DNA of 64,000 bases from JBBKWU01 sp037969035 (GTDB taxonomy: Bacteria > Pseudomonadota > Alphaproteobacteria > Micavibrionales > Micavibrionaceae). Positions 1 to 9,012 of this stretch are shown here, in pieces. Every line of letters begins with the position of its first letter. Position 1 is the first letter of the stretch. Made by a program: the position numbers and the translations under genes. The DNA is taken from contig JBBKWU010000015.1 of the NCBI GenBank assembly GCA_037969035.1, positions 1-64,000 on the forward strand. Direction: 5' to 3'. The notes below the pieces were generated by a model. It ran no database searches and had not been told where the DNA came from. It saw only the letters and a list, made by a program, of their open reading frames with translations.

Positions 1-93
1 CAAGTCTGAGTGGTGGATCAAAATTCTGCCGTTCGAAGAGAAGAATTATTGGTGATTGATAATTTTAGTTCTTCATTTTTTATTAGCATTAAT

Positions 94-179
94 GCCCGGG
101 TGGCGGAATTGGTAGACGCTGCGGACTTAAAATCCGTTGTCCTTTGGACGTGCCGGTTCAAGTCCGGCCGGGCGCACCA
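94..179 (+). tRNA. tRNA-Leu (anticodon TAA)
   Basis: The anticodon loop CTTAAAA at 126-132 carries TAA at 128-130. The D arm, the long class II variable arm (TCC/GGA) and the T arm (GCCGG-TTCAAGT-CCGGC, 152-168) are all recognisable, and CCA is encoded at 177-179. The acceptor stem is odd. The 5' side GCCCGGG (94-100) does not pair in register with the 3' side CGGGCGC (169-175) that precedes the discriminator A176. The best pairing is shifted: 94-98 with 169-173 (or 94-99 with 168-173). The start is therefore 92 or 94. Identity as Leu is firm; the state of the acceptor stem is not. Confidence 0.9.
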
Positions 180-200
180 ATTTCACTTTAGCCTTTACGT

Positions 201-920
201 TTATTCACGTTTCTTCGTTTTCTTTTTTCGCACCATGATGTTGAGCATTTCAACACCAAGAGAAAAGGACATTCCGAAGTAAATGTAACCTTTAGGAATA
301 TGAAAGCCCAGACCTTCAGCGACCAAGAACACTCCAATCATCATCACAAAAGTCAACGCAAGCATTTTTAGAGTTGGATGCTTAGCTATAAAATCTGCAA
401 TCATACCAGAAGCAAACAACATCACAGCCATCGCCACACTCATAGCTGCAATGATCACATAAACCTGATCGGTTATACCGACAGCAGTAATCACCGAGTC
501 AAAAGAAAAGATCAAATCAATCACGACAATTTGCAATATCGTGCCCATAAATCCACCTGTGAATTTTTTTAAATCGCTTTTTGTATCATCAGACACTTCC
601 TCGTGAATGCTATCTGTGGCCTTATAAAGCAGAAACAAGCCACCACCAAGCATCATAAGATCCTTACCGGAAAGCTCCAGCCCGAAGGCCTCAAACCACG
701 GTTCTTTCATCCCGATCAACCAGACAATGCCAAGCAGCATAATAATGCGAAACAATAGCGCAAGCGACAAGCCGATATAGCGCGCTTTATCCCTTTTCTC
801 TTTCGGAAGGTGCCCAACGACGAGCGCAATAAAAACAATATTATCAATGCCGAGAATGATTTCGAGAGCCGTCAGCGAAAGAAAACTCGCCCACAATTGA
901 TAATCCGTTAGAAATTCCAT
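201..920 (-). CDS. TerC-family integral membrane protein (probable Mn2+ exporter type)
   Basis: A 239-residue, highly hydrophobic protein with about seven membrane segments. The two TerC signature segments are visible: LEIILGIDNIVF near residue 19 and DLIFSFDSVITA near residue 135, each with the acidic residue thought to line the transport path. Characterised bacterial relatives (Alx/YkoY/MeeF type) export manganese from the cytosol. The C-terminus is a basic tail (RKKKTKKRE). The ATG lies 10 nt after the stop of the upstream pentapeptide-repeat gene, so the two are probably cotranscribed. The substrate is inferred from the family only. Confidence 0.88.
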   Translation of the reverse strand: MEFLTDYQLWASFLSLTALEIILGIDNIVFIALVVGHLPKEKRDKARYIGLSLALLFRIIMLLGIVWLIGMKEPWFEAFGLELSGKDLMMLGGGLFLLYKATDSIHEEVSDDTKSDLKKFTGGFMGTILQIVVIDLIFSFDSVITAVGITDQVYVIIAAMSVAMAVMLFASGMIADFIAKHPTLKMLALTFVMMIGVFLVAEGLGFHIPKGYIYFGMSFSLGVEMLNIMVRKKKTKKRE

Positions 921-930
921 GTGTTCAAAC

Positions 931-2166
931 CTACTCAGGCAGCTTCGTGCCCGTCAGATCCGCGTCATCAAAACTTGCGCCCTTTAGGTTGCAATTGCTG
1001 AAATCACAATGTTTTAGGGAGGCGTGGGAAAAATCTACGTCTTGCAGGTTTGCGTGGCTAAAATTTGCGCCATCGAGCATGGCAAAGGCCATACGGGATT
1101 GGCTGAGGTCAACACTTTGCAGAAGCTCGCTTCCGTCAGGGCGTTTTACTTTTAGCGCGCTGAAATTGGCGTTGCTGAGGTCGGCGCGGGTAAACAGGCT
1201 TTCTTTGAAGGACGACCCACGGAAATCGGCGTTTTTCATGTGACAATCACGAAAATCCGAACGGTTAAGAACCGAGCTTTCCATCTTTACGCCTTCCAAA
1301 TACAGCCCCGTAAACTTGCTGCCTGAGGCAACAATCACGGTCAGCGGGTAATTACGCAGGTCTTTTTCATCGCTTAGATCATATTCGCTCAGGTTTAATT
1401 GCTGGCCGTCGCGCCCTGCGCTTTGTATCCATTCGGTGTGTTGTTTGATAAGCGCCTTTAGATCCATATCGCTGTCTTTAAGGCTCTTGCGGGAGTTTTG
1501 CTCTTCTATCAGCCCTGCAATTTCTGTGCGGTCGCCCTCCACAGCGGTCAAAATAATACCATCGACCACTGCGTTTTTCAGGTTCGCACCTGTCAAATTC
1601 GTGCCCGATAGATCAGCATTTGTCATGTTGGCGTTGCTGAGGTTACTGCCGTTTAAGCGGGCGTCATGCATCTTTACGCCGACCATATTAGCGTCGGCAA
1701 AATTCGTGTTATGCGCCATGATGTGTGACATATCCGTATCGCGCACCAAAGAACCGCTCAGCTTTGTTTCGCCGCTCTTGTTCCATTGATCCTCGCTGGC
1801 GGCGTCCAAGTAATTCATCATCACGCCACGGCGTAAATCGGCGCTGTCGAAATTTGCGTCGCTGAGGTCTGCATTCACAATGGATGCCCCGCGAAAATCA
1901 CAGCGTGAGAAATCACCATTCTTCATATTGGCCTTGTTCAGGTCGCAAGCAAAGAATGACGCGCTTTTGCATTTGCAATGGCTAAGGTCAACACCATTGA
2001 GGCAGGAGCCTGAAAAGTCTGAATTCATGATGTTGGCACGACGAAAATCTAGTCCTGATAAGTCTTTAAACTTCACGCTGGCGCGCACACCACCAGAAAT
2101 GCCGTTCAAAAAAGCTTGATGCTCCTTCAAAATGCGGTTTAGCTCTGCCTGTGTTACCTTGCTCAT
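931..2166 (-). CDS. pentapeptide-repeat protein
   Basis: A 411-residue protein made mostly of A(D/N)LXX-type pentapeptides in two blocks, roughly residues 35-205 and 280-411. They are separated by a non-repeat linker of about 75 residues (EEQNSRKSLKDSDMDL region). Such repeats fold as a right-handed quadrilateral beta helix. There is no signal peptide and no recognised catalytic domain, so it is likely a cytoplasmic scaffold or binding protein. Some family members mimic DNA and protect gyrase, but nothing here argues for that role. It lies just upstream of the TerC gene on the same strand. Confidence 0.88.
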   Translation of the reverse strand: MSKVTQAELNRILKEHQAFLNGISGGVRASVKFKDLSGLDFRRANIMNSDFSGSCLNGVDLSHCKCKSASFFACDLNKANMKNGDFSRCDFRGASIVNADLSDANFDSADLRRGVMMNYLDAASEDQWNKSGETKLSGSLVRDTDMSHIMAHNTNFADANMVGVKMHDARLNGSNLSNANMTNADLSGTNLTGANLKNAVVDGIILTAVEGDRTEIAGLIEEQNSRKSLKDSDMDLKALIKQHTEWIQSAGRDGQQLNLSEYDLSDEKDLRNYPLTVIVASGSKFTGLYLEGVKMESSVLNRSDFRDCHMKNADFRGSSFKESLFTRADLSNANFSALKVKRPDGSELLQSVDLSQSRMAFAMLDGANFSHANLQDVDFSHASLKHCDFSNCNLKGASFDDADLTGTKLPE

Positions 2167-2285
2167 ATATAGATTATTACCTTAATTGACTGTTCCCCAG
2201 CATAAAGTGTAGCGCAGAAGGTTAAAAATTCCGTATAGAAAACAAAGAAGTAAGCTTAAACCCACCGCTTTATTTTTAACGTTCG

Positions 2286-3053
2286 CTAATCTGCTGAACG
2301 AACGCTGAGTGCGCGCGGTTCATCGCCATGACCTTCGATGATCTTAATCAGCTTTTTCGTGGCTTTTTCAAGGATATCTTGATCTGTGCCGCGCAAGACA
2401 ATGCTCAAGCCGAATGTGCCGCCGCGATAATGCGGGTAACTACCAATTGTGAGGTTATCATATTCGTCTTGTAACTGGCTCAAATCCTTTGCCACAACGC
2501 TTTCCTGTAATGAACAGGCCACGGTATTAGATAAAATCGGGCTGCCAGCTTCGATTGTGCTTAGAACATGGTCTAACATCGCCTGCATAATACGGGGAAC
2601 ACCCGCCATCACATGAGTATTTTCAATGATAAAGCCCGGAGCAGCACTAACAGGGTTAGGTATAAGTTTCGCGCCAACAGGAATGTTTGCCATTTTAAGG
2701 CGCGCTTCATCGAGATTTTCAACGCCGTAATGCTCTTCCAGAACACGAAACGCCTCTGTATTTTGCTCAAGCTCAACACCGAATGCCTTGGCCACACATT
2801 CTGCTGTAATATCATCATGAGTCGGGCCAATGCCGCCTGTGGTGAAGATATAGTCGTATTTGCCTGCCAAATCCTTAACCGCGCCTACAATTTCTTTTTC
2901 CACATCGGGGATAATGCGCACTTCGGACAGCAATATGCCGCGCCCGATCAAACGCTCGGCGATCCAATGCGTGTTTGTGTCCTGTGTCCGTCCCGAGAGA
3001 ATCTCATTACCAACAATGATAAGACCTGCGGAGTAAATATCGTGTTCTGCCAT
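2286..3053 (-). CDS. CinA-type molybdopterin-binding domain protein
   Basis: A 255-residue protein when started at MAEHDIYSAG (ATG 3051-3053); an 11-residue upstream extension is possible but lacks support. It has the COG1058/MoCF-like fold signature: GNEILSGRTQDTN near the N-terminus, TTGGIGPTHDDIT around residue 71 and GVPRIMQAM around residue 155. It corresponds to the N-terminal domain of CinA; the C-terminal PncC nicotinamide-nucleotide amidohydrolase domain is absent. Stand-alone versions of this domain are common in alphaproteobacteria. ADP-ribose pyrophosphatase activity is known for some relatives. It is divergently transcribed from map. Confidence 0.85.
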   Translation of the reverse strand: MAEHDIYSAGLIIVGNEILSGRTQDTNTHWIAERLIGRGILLSEVRIIPDVEKEIVGAVKDLAGKYDYIFTTGGIGPTHDDITAECVAKAFGVELEQNTEAFRVLEEHYGVENLDEARLKMANIPVGAKLIPNPVSAAPGFIIENTHVMAGVPRIMQAMLDHVLSTIEAGSPILSNTVACSLQESVVAKDLSQLQDEYDNLTIGSYPHYRGGTFGLSIVLRGTDQDILEKATKKLIKIIEGHGDEPRALSVRSAD

Positions 3054-3185
3054 AGTAAAAAATGTCCAAAGCTGTTGATTCAACAATCAATTAAGATTAT
3101 CTCTTTATCATCCGATGTAAAATGACAAAATGAAGTTAATGTCATATATTAGATTTATTATAATAATTTACCCTATATAGGCAAC

Positions 3186-3998
3186 ATGACAAGTAATACT
3201 GCAAAGAAATTTTCCTCCGAAGGCATTGAGCTTCATCCCGCAGCTGATTTTGAAGGCATGCGCAAGGCTGGCAAGCTCGCCGCCGAGATTTTAGACATGA
3301 TCACACCCTATGTTGTGCCCGACGTCACGACAGAGCGTTTAGATCAGCTTTGCCATGATTACGCGATCAAGCATAATTCCATCCCTGCGCCGCTCAATTA
3401 CAAGGGCTTCCCTAAATCCATCTGCACCTCCATCAATCATGTGGTGTGCCACGGTATTCCGGGTGATAAAAAGCTGCAAAATGGCGACATCGTTAATATC
3501 GACGTCACCGTTATTTTAGATGGTTGGCATGGCGATACATCGCGCATGTATCTGATTGGTGATAAAGTTTCGATCAAGGCAAAGCGCCTCGTTGAAGTTA
3601 CCTATGATTGCATGATGAAAGGTATTGAGATTATCAAGCCTGGGGTTACTCTCGGTGATGTTGGTCACGCGATACAGCAACATGCAGAGGCCGAGCGTTT
3701 TTCCGTAGTGCGTGACTTTTGCGGTCACGGTCTAGGGCGCGTGTTTCATGCGCCGCCTTCTGTTTTGCACTATGGAACGCCCGATACAGGCACAGTCCTC
3801 GAAGCAGGTATGTTTTTCACCGTTGAACCAATGATCAACGCAGGCCATTGGGCAACAAAAGTCCTTCCCGATGGTTGGACGGCTGTCACACGTGATCGCT
3901 CACTTTCGGCGCAGTTCGAACATACCTTAGCCGTTACCGATGACGGGTTCGAGATTTTCACCCTATCGCCCGACGGGCACACGAAGCCGCCTTATTAA
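3186..3998 (+). CDS. map: methionine aminopeptidase, type I
   Basis: Removes the initiator methionine from nascent proteins in the cytosol. It has 270 residues, with the five dinuclear-metal ligands of the pita-bread fold in place: D106 (IDVTV), D117 (GDTSR), H181 (GHGLG), E214 (TVEPM) and E245 (FEHTL). The substrate-binding H89 (CHGIP) is also present. About 15 extra N-terminal residues precede the usual start, and a few follow at the C-terminus (SPDGHTKPPY), as often seen in alphaproteobacteria. The stop overlaps the convergent small gene at 3995-4279 by 3 bp. Confidence 0.96.
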   Translation: MTSNTAKKFSSEGIELHPAADFEGMRKAGKLAAEILDMITPYVVPDVTTERLDQLCHDYAIKHNSIPAPLNYKGFPKSICTSINHVVCHGIPGDKKLQNGDIVNIDVTVILDGWHGDTSRMYLIGDKVSIKAKRLVEVTYDCMMKGIEIIKPGVTLGDVGHAIQQHAEAERFSVVRDFCGHGLGRVFHAPPSVLHYGTPDTGTVLEAGMFFTVEPMINAGHWATKVLPDGWTAVTRDRSLSAQFEHTLAVTDDGFEIFTLSPDGHTKPPY

Positions 3999-4279
3999 TT
4001 TATTGCGTGAGCTTTATATGCAGCAAGAGGCATTGCTTGCGGAGATTTTTCAAGATCGGCAGAGCCTCTTTTAATTGTACCTGCCGCCTCATCCTGTAGA
4101 TCAGAGCAATCAACAAAAGCAACTTCATTCAGACCTGCATGATTCATGCTCAAAGTAGCCGTTTTATTGCCCTGCATTACAGTGTCAATTTCAAAACCCT
4201 CCTTTTGAAGGCATTCGATTGCGCGATCTAATGGGCCGTGACCTGTACTAAATTTACTGTATGTGCGTTTTAAATACAT
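3995..4279 (-). CDS. hypothetical protein, 94 aa
   Basis: The start is taken at ATG 4277-4279 because AAGGTGA sits at the right distance upstream. The longer open frame to 4411 adds a hydrophobic segment with no ribosome-binding site. The product begins MYLKRTYSKFSTGHGPLDRA, is soluble, and has no motif that I recognise. It overlaps the stop of map tail to tail and is divergent from radC. No function is proposed. Confidence 0.6.
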   Translation of the reverse strand: MYLKRTYSKFSTGHGPLDRAIECLQKEGFEIDTVMQGNKTATLSMNHAGLNEVAFVDCSDLQDEAAGTIKRGSADLEKSPQAMPLAAYKAHAIN

Positions 4280-4404
4280 TTCATCACCTTTTCTTAAATA
4301 TAGAAGTTCATTAAACACGAAAACAACTATTATGTCAAAAAATTCAACATAACTCCTTACAAAAATCATTTGAACCATCGCAATTGCAAAGCTATACAAA
4401 TAGA

Positions 4405-5109
4405 ATGACAAACACAGTTAAAACCAAAGAAGCAGACAAACCCCACTATCACGGTCATCGTGATCGCCTTCGGGCGCGGTTTGTGGATGGGGGGGCTGAT
4501 GCGTTGCCTGATTATGAGCTTTTGGAGCTCATCCTATTCACCTGTATTCCGCGCCGTGATGTGAAGCCGCTCGCCAAAGATTTAATCGCGAAATTCGGTA
4601 ATTTTGCAGGTGTTGTGAATGCATCATTATCTGAGTTATCCGCCATTGACGGCATATCCGAAAACACCGCCATTGCGATCAAAGCCATCCAAGCAAGCGC
4701 CCTGCGCATGATGAAGCAAGACGTGCTCGATAAACCTATTCTCAATAACTGGACGCGCTTGATGGATTATTGCCACGCCACCATGGCCCATGAGAAAAAA
4801 GAGCAATTCCGCCTGTTATTCCTCAATAAAAAGAACGAGCTGATTGCCGACGAAGTGCAGCAAACAGGCACCGTTGACCACACCCCCGCCTATCCGCGCG
4901 AAATCATGAAACGCGCACTGGAGCTTGGCGCAACAGCCATGATCCTGTGCCACAACCACCCGAGCGGCGACCCAAAACCATCCCAAGCCGATATCGACAT
5001 GACCTTCGCGATTATTGCCGCGGGCGAACCCTTCAACATCATCATCCACGACCACCTCATCGTCTCCCGCACAGGAACGAGCAGTTTTAAAAATTTGGGA
5101 CTGATTTAG
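4405..5109 (+). CDS. radC: RadC family JAB/MPN-domain protein
   Basis: A 234-residue protein. An N-terminal helix-hairpin-helix-like part (LSELSAIDGISENTA region) precedes the MPN(+) domain. The JAMM metal motif H-x-H-x7-S-x2-D is present as H183, H185, S193 and D196, followed by the usual FNIIIHDHLIV strand. Despite the name, a role in recombination repair is unproven for the family; links to natural transformation and mobile DNA are reported for relatives. The start is at ATG 4405; an in-frame TTG lies 7 codons upstream. Confidence 0.93.
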   Translation: MTNTVKTKEADKPHYHGHRDRLRARFVDGGADALPDYELLELILFTCIPRRDVKPLAKDLIAKFGNFAGVVNASLSELSAIDGISENTAIAIKAIQASALRMMKQDVLDKPILNNWTRLMDYCHATMAHEKKEQFRLLFLNKKNELIADEVQQTGTVDHTPAYPREIMKRALELGATAMILCHNHPSGDPKPSQADIDMTFAIIAAGEPFNIIIHDHLIVSRTGTSSFKNLGLI

Positions 5110-5117
5110 AACCTAGT

Positions 5118-5822
5118 TTACCACCCTGGCCCTGTACTTGGCGCGCGTGATTTTGCTTGGGTTTCTAGGCGTCCGAGGAGCATTGCGGCGGCGGTGACTT
5201 CGTGACGGTATTTGAATTCCGCAAAATATTTGCTCTTGCTTGCAAAATCAGTTGGTGCTGCGCCGCGCTCGTCATTCAATGTGAATTCTTCGATATATTT
5301 ACCGCGCTGTTCGGTTGTCGATGGCAACGCCATAAGCGCATCCATTTCAGCCTCGGAAACCTCAATCGCACGCATCACAACTTTTTCAACCAGCGGATAT
5401 TTCGGTGTTGGCACCATACCATCCCAAAGATATTGCACACGCGCCTTAAAATCTTCGTAAGGAAGGATCGTTTTCATTTCCTCGCCAAGCTCTTCGAACA
5501 TCTCGCGGTATGTTTCCTGCACGCCGTCAATCATTTCACCAGCGCGTCCGAACTCTTCCCAAAGGGATTGAAACTGTAATCTGAAAGCAGCATCCAATGG
5601 CTTTCCTTCTGATGCCGCTTTACCTTTCAGCGTTTCGATTTTCTCTTCGGCTTCACCCAAGGCATCCTTAACTTCATCAAACCCACCTGCGCCGAGGCTT
5701 TTGCCTACACCCACAGATTTATCGCGTTCTGTAATCAACATACGAACGGTGTTGCCTTGCTTGGTATAAATCGAAAGGTTACTGCATGGTGATGCTTGTA
5801 GATATTGATATGTGTAAGTCAT
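5118..5822 (-). CDS. hypothetical protein, 234 aa
   Basis: The start is taken at ATG 5820-5822, preceded by AGGAAC-type ribosome-binding bases; the frame is open further upstream but into the neighbouring gene. The protein is soluble, acidic and largely helical by composition (for example EVKDALGEAEEKIETLKGKA), with no signal peptide and no family that I recognise. It follows the 186-aa membrane protein gene by 25 bp on the same strand, so the two may form a unit. Confidence 0.6.
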   Translation of the reverse strand: MTYTYQYLQASPCSNLSIYTKQGNTVRMLITERDKSVGVGKSLGAGGFDEVKDALGEAEEKIETLKGKAASEGKPLDAAFRLQFQSLWEEFGRAGEMIDGVQETYREMFEELGEEMKTILPYEDFKARVQYLWDGMVPTPKYPLVEKVVMRAIEVSEAEMDALMALPSTTEQRGKYIEEFTLNDERGAAPTDFASKSKYFAEFKYRHEVTAAAMLLGRLETQAKSRAPSTGPGW

Positions 5823-5847
5823 GGCTTTGTTCCTGTTCCTATTTTTT

Positions 5848-6408
5848 TTATAATTGAAAGCTTTGTGTAGCCTGTGCCTTTGGCGCGCCAACAGTAAAGA
5901 ATTGATCGTTTGCCACGATAATTTCGCGATCTGCGCTTGCGAATTGCTCCGATAATGCGCCGCCTGTTTCGTCCATTGCAACAACGGATGAAGGCTCTGT
6001 GTTTTTCAACATTGAATCAACATCTGATCTATCGGGAATTAATGCGGAAACCGCGGAAAACGTCGATACAACTCCCAAAGCAACACCTGATGCCAGCCCC
6101 CATCCATTCGGACGTATGCCTAATTTTTCTGCTAAGAAAAGAGCCCCAAGAGAAGCGCTTCCGCCTAACCCCACAGTGGCTATAATCAGCGGCAACGCCG
6201 CATATCTCGCCACAACGCCGAGTCCAACAACGCCAGCAACAAACGACAACCCCGTCCCCAGCCCTGCGGCACCCGCTAAGGCGTAGCCAAGACCATAGAC
6301 ACCGCCAACAGAAATACAGACCGCGAACGTTGCAGCACCTGTGGCCGCAGCACTTCCCGCAAAGTCCCAAGTTTCCCTTAAAGCTTCGCGCAATTTCCCG
6401 TAAGCCAT
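5848..6408 (-). CDS. hypothetical membrane protein, 186 aa
   Basis: A Gly/Ala-rich protein with about four hydrophobic segments between residues 17 and 125 (for example VGGVYGLGYALAGAAGLGTG), followed by a polar C-terminal tail of about 60 residues. GGGAGAG lies upstream of the ATG. There is no recognised family. It is probably cotranscribed with the 234-aa gene downstream. Its glycine-rich membrane style recurs in other orphans of this window, but no sequence relationship is claimed. Confidence 0.65.
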   Translation of the reverse strand: MAYGKLREALRETWDFAGSAAATGAATFAVCISVGGVYGLGYALAGAAGLGTGLSFVAGVVGLGVVARYAALPLIIATVGLGGSASLGALFLAEKLGIRPNGWGLASGVALGVVSTFSAVSALIPDRSDVDSMLKNTEPSSVVAMDETGGALSEQFASADREIIVANDQFFTVGAPKAQATQSFQL

Positions 6409-6538
6409 AGCTGTTCTCTCCCTGTTTTTTTTAAATTCAAGAGATTATAGTAAACACAGAGGCGCTATGTAAAGAGAAAACCATTCAGGATAAATATCAA
6501 ATTTGCCCGCCCCACCCCTTCGCATGTGCGGCAAATTG

Positions 6539-6555
6539 TGTATATTCATTATATA
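6539..6555. promoter_or_regulatory. A/T-rich inverted repeat upstream of the 163-aa membrane protein
   Basis: GTATAT-TCATT-ATATAC is a perfect 6-bp inverted repeat, 25 bp upstream of the ATG at 6580. It overlaps where a -10 region could lie. Operator function is only a guess. Confidence 0.25.
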
Positions 6556-6579
6556 CGCTAAAAAGGTAGAGTGATTTAA

Positions 6580-7071
6580 ATGAGTGCGAAAAAAAATAGG
6601 ACATTCGGTTTATATAAAGTAAGCGAAATTATTTTAAAACCAGCACCTAAAGATATTTCTCCTATTCAAACTCTCTCTAATTTAATGTTGGCCTCCATTT
6701 TCGGCTTTATATACCCACTGATGCTTAACCTCGATACGAGAGACTTGGTTAAAGGTAACCTTATTGTTTTTTTGGCGTTTGTGCTGACTTACATTGCCAC
6801 ATCTGTCATTACATTTCTCAGCCTGCCATATTTGATTTTTATTTTGTGGCCGCTTAGCATTAAAATGCATAAAAAACATATTGATAATGTTTTACTATGG
6901 GTGCTTGTTTTTCCCGCTATAGGCTTTCTGTACGCGCTTATTTTGGTACTTGGTACGGGGTTGTATTGGCCTTGCCTCATTCTAATCCCCGTCAATGCCT
7001 TCTTCACAGGGATATATATGTGGGGTCACTTCTTTGATGAGGCCTTTTCCAAAAAATATACCAATAAATAA
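6580..7071 (+). CDS. hypothetical multi-pass membrane protein, 163 aa
   Basis: The protein has four predicted membrane segments: around residues 30-48, 58-92, 105-125 and 128-150. A basic polar N-terminus of about 25 residues (MSAKKNRTFGLYKVSEIILK) precedes them. It somewhat resembles YIP1-like four-helix membrane proteins in size and hydrophobicity, but I see no diagnostic motif. It lies alone between divergent orphans and purB. Confidence 0.65.
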   Translation: MSAKKNRTFGLYKVSEIILKPAPKDISPIQTLSNLMLASIFGFIYPLMLNLDTRDLVKGNLIVFLAFVLTYIATSVITFLSLPYLIFILWPLSIKMHKKHIDNVLLWVLVFPAIGFLYALILVLGTGLYWPCLILIPVNAFFTGIYMWGHFFDEAFSKKYTNK

Positions 7072-7138
7072 AAACACCTTACGCCCTTTTAATCTCAACG
7101 AACTCTGTATACAAAAGTAAAAAATAGAAAGTACTGAA

Positions 7139-8440
7139 ATGATTCCACGTTACTCCCGCGAAAAAATGGCCGCCATATGGGCGCCCGAAAACAAATTCCG
7201 TATCTGGCTAGAGATTGAAACGCTGGCTTGTGAGAAAATGGCGGAGCTTGGTATTGTCCCAAAACACGTGCCCGCCATTGTCCGTGAAAAAGGTAATTTC
7301 GATATCGCCCGCATCGATGAAATTGAAAAAGAAGTCAAACATGACGTGATTGCATTTTTGACCAGCGTTGCCGAACATGTTGGCGAGGACGCACGCTTCA
7401 TCCACCAAGGCATGACATCGTCCGATATTATTGACACTTCTTTTGCGGTGCAGATGTGCCAAGCGGCTGATATTTTGCTCGAAGATCTCGATCAGCTTTT
7501 GGCTGCTTTAGAGAAACGCTCGAAAGAGCATCAACACACGCTGTGCATTGGCCGCAGCCACGGCATTCACGCAGAACCAACAACGTTTGGTTTAAAGCTT
7601 TCAGGCCATTATGCTGCGTTCCGTCGTGCGAAAGAACGCCTCATTGCTGCGCGCAAAGAGATTGCCGTGTGCAGCATTTCTGGCGCGGTTGGCACGTATG
7701 CCACCGTCGATCCATCAGTTGAGGCTTATGTCGCAGATAAAATGGGGCTTGAGCCTGAAGACGTTGCAACACAGGTTATCCCACGTGATCGCCACGCGAT
7801 GTTTTTTGTGACATTGGGCGTGATTGCGTCTTCGATTGAAAATTTGGCTGTTGAAATTCGCCATTTGCAACGCTCCGAAGTGCGCGAGGCTGAGGAGTTT
7901 TTCAGCAAGGGGCAAAAAGGCAGTTCCGCCATGCCGCATAAACGCAACCCTATTCACTCAGAGAACCTCACGGGGCTTGCCCGTATCGTGCGTAGTGCGG
8001 TGACTCCTGCGCTTGAAAATGTTGCGCTTTGGCATGAACGGGATATCTCTCATTCCTCTGTTGAACGTATGATTGCGCCCGATTCTACTGTCACGCTTGA
8101 TTTTGCACTCTCGCGCCTGACAAAGTTGATCGAGAACTTGCTGGTTTATCCTGACACCATGATGGAAAACCTAGAAAAGCTTGGCGGGCTTGTGTTCTCA
8201 CAACGTACATTGCTCGCCCTCACCCAAGCGGGCATCAGCCGCGAAGACTCGTACCTCATCGTGCAGCGTAATGCGATGAAGGTTTGGGAATGCAAAGCCA
8301 CAACAAGCTTTTTAGAGTTCCTCAAAGACGATGCGGATGTGAAAGCAAAGCTTAGCAATGACGCGCTTGATGAAATCTTTAAATACGAGCATTACACAAA
8401 ACACATCGATTCCATTTTTGATCGTGTGTATGGCAAATAA
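7139..8440 (+). CDS. purB: adenylosuccinate lyase
   Basis: Catalyses the two beta-eliminations of purine synthesis: SAICAR to AICAR plus fumarate, and adenylosuccinate to AMP plus fumarate. It has 433 residues, the normal length of the shorter bacterial form. The fumarase/aspartase superfamily signature GSSAMPHKRNP spans residues 261-271, with the catalytic Ser in the flexible loop. The GRSHG segment supplies the general acid H141, and TSSDIIDT is at 93-100. It is a single gene, with no other purine gene nearby. Confidence 0.97.
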   Translation: MIPRYSREKMAAIWAPENKFRIWLEIETLACEKMAELGIVPKHVPAIVREKGNFDIARIDEIEKEVKHDVIAFLTSVAEHVGEDARFIHQGMTSSDIIDTSFAVQMCQAADILLEDLDQLLAALEKRSKEHQHTLCIGRSHGIHAEPTTFGLKLSGHYAAFRRAKERLIAARKEIAVCSISGAVGTYATVDPSVEAYVADKMGLEPEDVATQVIPRDRHAMFFVTLGVIASSIENLAVEIRHLQRSEVREAEEFFSKGQKGSSAMPHKRNPIHSENLTGLARIVRSAVTPALENVALWHERDISHSSVERMIAPDSTVTLDFALSRLTKLIENLLVYPDTMMENLEKLGGLVFSQRTLLALTQAGISREDSYLIVQRNAMKVWECKATTSFLEFLKDDADVKAKLSNDALDEIFKYEHYTKHIDSIFDRVYGK

Positions 8441-8523
8441 CTTTGGGGCACTTCCCTCTTGCTATCAGGTATGAAGCGTTTATCTTATGTACTGCAATTT
8501 GAACTTATAAGGAGAATAGAACT

Positions 8524-9012
8524 ATGAAGGGCGACAAAAAAGTCATCGAATATTTAAACAAAGGCCTAAGAGGCGAATTGGCTGCGATCAACCAATACTT
8601 CCTACACGCGCGTTTGTTGGATGATTGGGGCATGACCAAAATGGGCAAGCATGAATATGCTGAATCTATTGAGGAAATGCAGCACGCGGATAAACTGATC
8701 CAGCGCATTATCATGCTCGGCGGTCACCCGAATGTTCAGGAAATCGGCGGCCTTACAATTGGTGAGAACGTCGAAGAAGTCATCGAAGGCGATATGCGAT
8801 TGGAAAAAGAAGGCATCGCCAATTACCGCGAAGGTATTGCGCATTGCGAGGCTGCCAAAGATTACGTCACACGTGATTTGTTTGCATCTATTTTGGCTGA
8901 CGAAGAAAACCATTTGGATTTCTTGGAAACGCAAAAAGAAATGATCAAAACAATGGGCTTGCAGAACTACATCATGCTGCAATCAGCACCAACGAACGAG
9001 CAAGAAGCTTAG
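8524..9012 (+). CDS. bfr: bacterioferritin (heme-binding ferritin)
   Basis: An iron-storage 24-mer subunit of 162 residues. All ferroxidase ligands are present: E18, E51, H54, E94, E127 and H130. The heme-ligand M52 is also present, so this is a complete, catalytically competent heme-type subunit. A strong AAGGAG lies 9 nt before the ATG. The stop overlaps that of the convergent isochorismatase-like gene by 4 bp. The partner ferredoxin gene (bfd type) lies 0.8 kb downstream behind Fur-box-like sites, which fits a local iron-handling locus. Confidence 0.97.
   Translation: MKGDKKVIEYLNKGLRGELAAINQYFLHARLLDDWGMTKMGKHEYAESIEEMQHADKLIQRIIMLGGHPNVQEIGGLTIGENVEEVIEGDMRLEKEGIANYREGIAHCEAAKDYVTRDLFASILADEENHLDFLETQKEMIKTMGLQNYIMLQSAPTNEQEA

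Noticed and set aside
10..282. Plus-strand ORF across the tRNA-Leu gene
   Set aside because: It translates the tRNA and antisense of the TerC gene; no ribosome-binding site or protein-like sequence.
2613..3125. 170-aa plus-strand ORF
   Set aside because: Antisense to the CinA-type gene, which has clear motifs; this frame has none.
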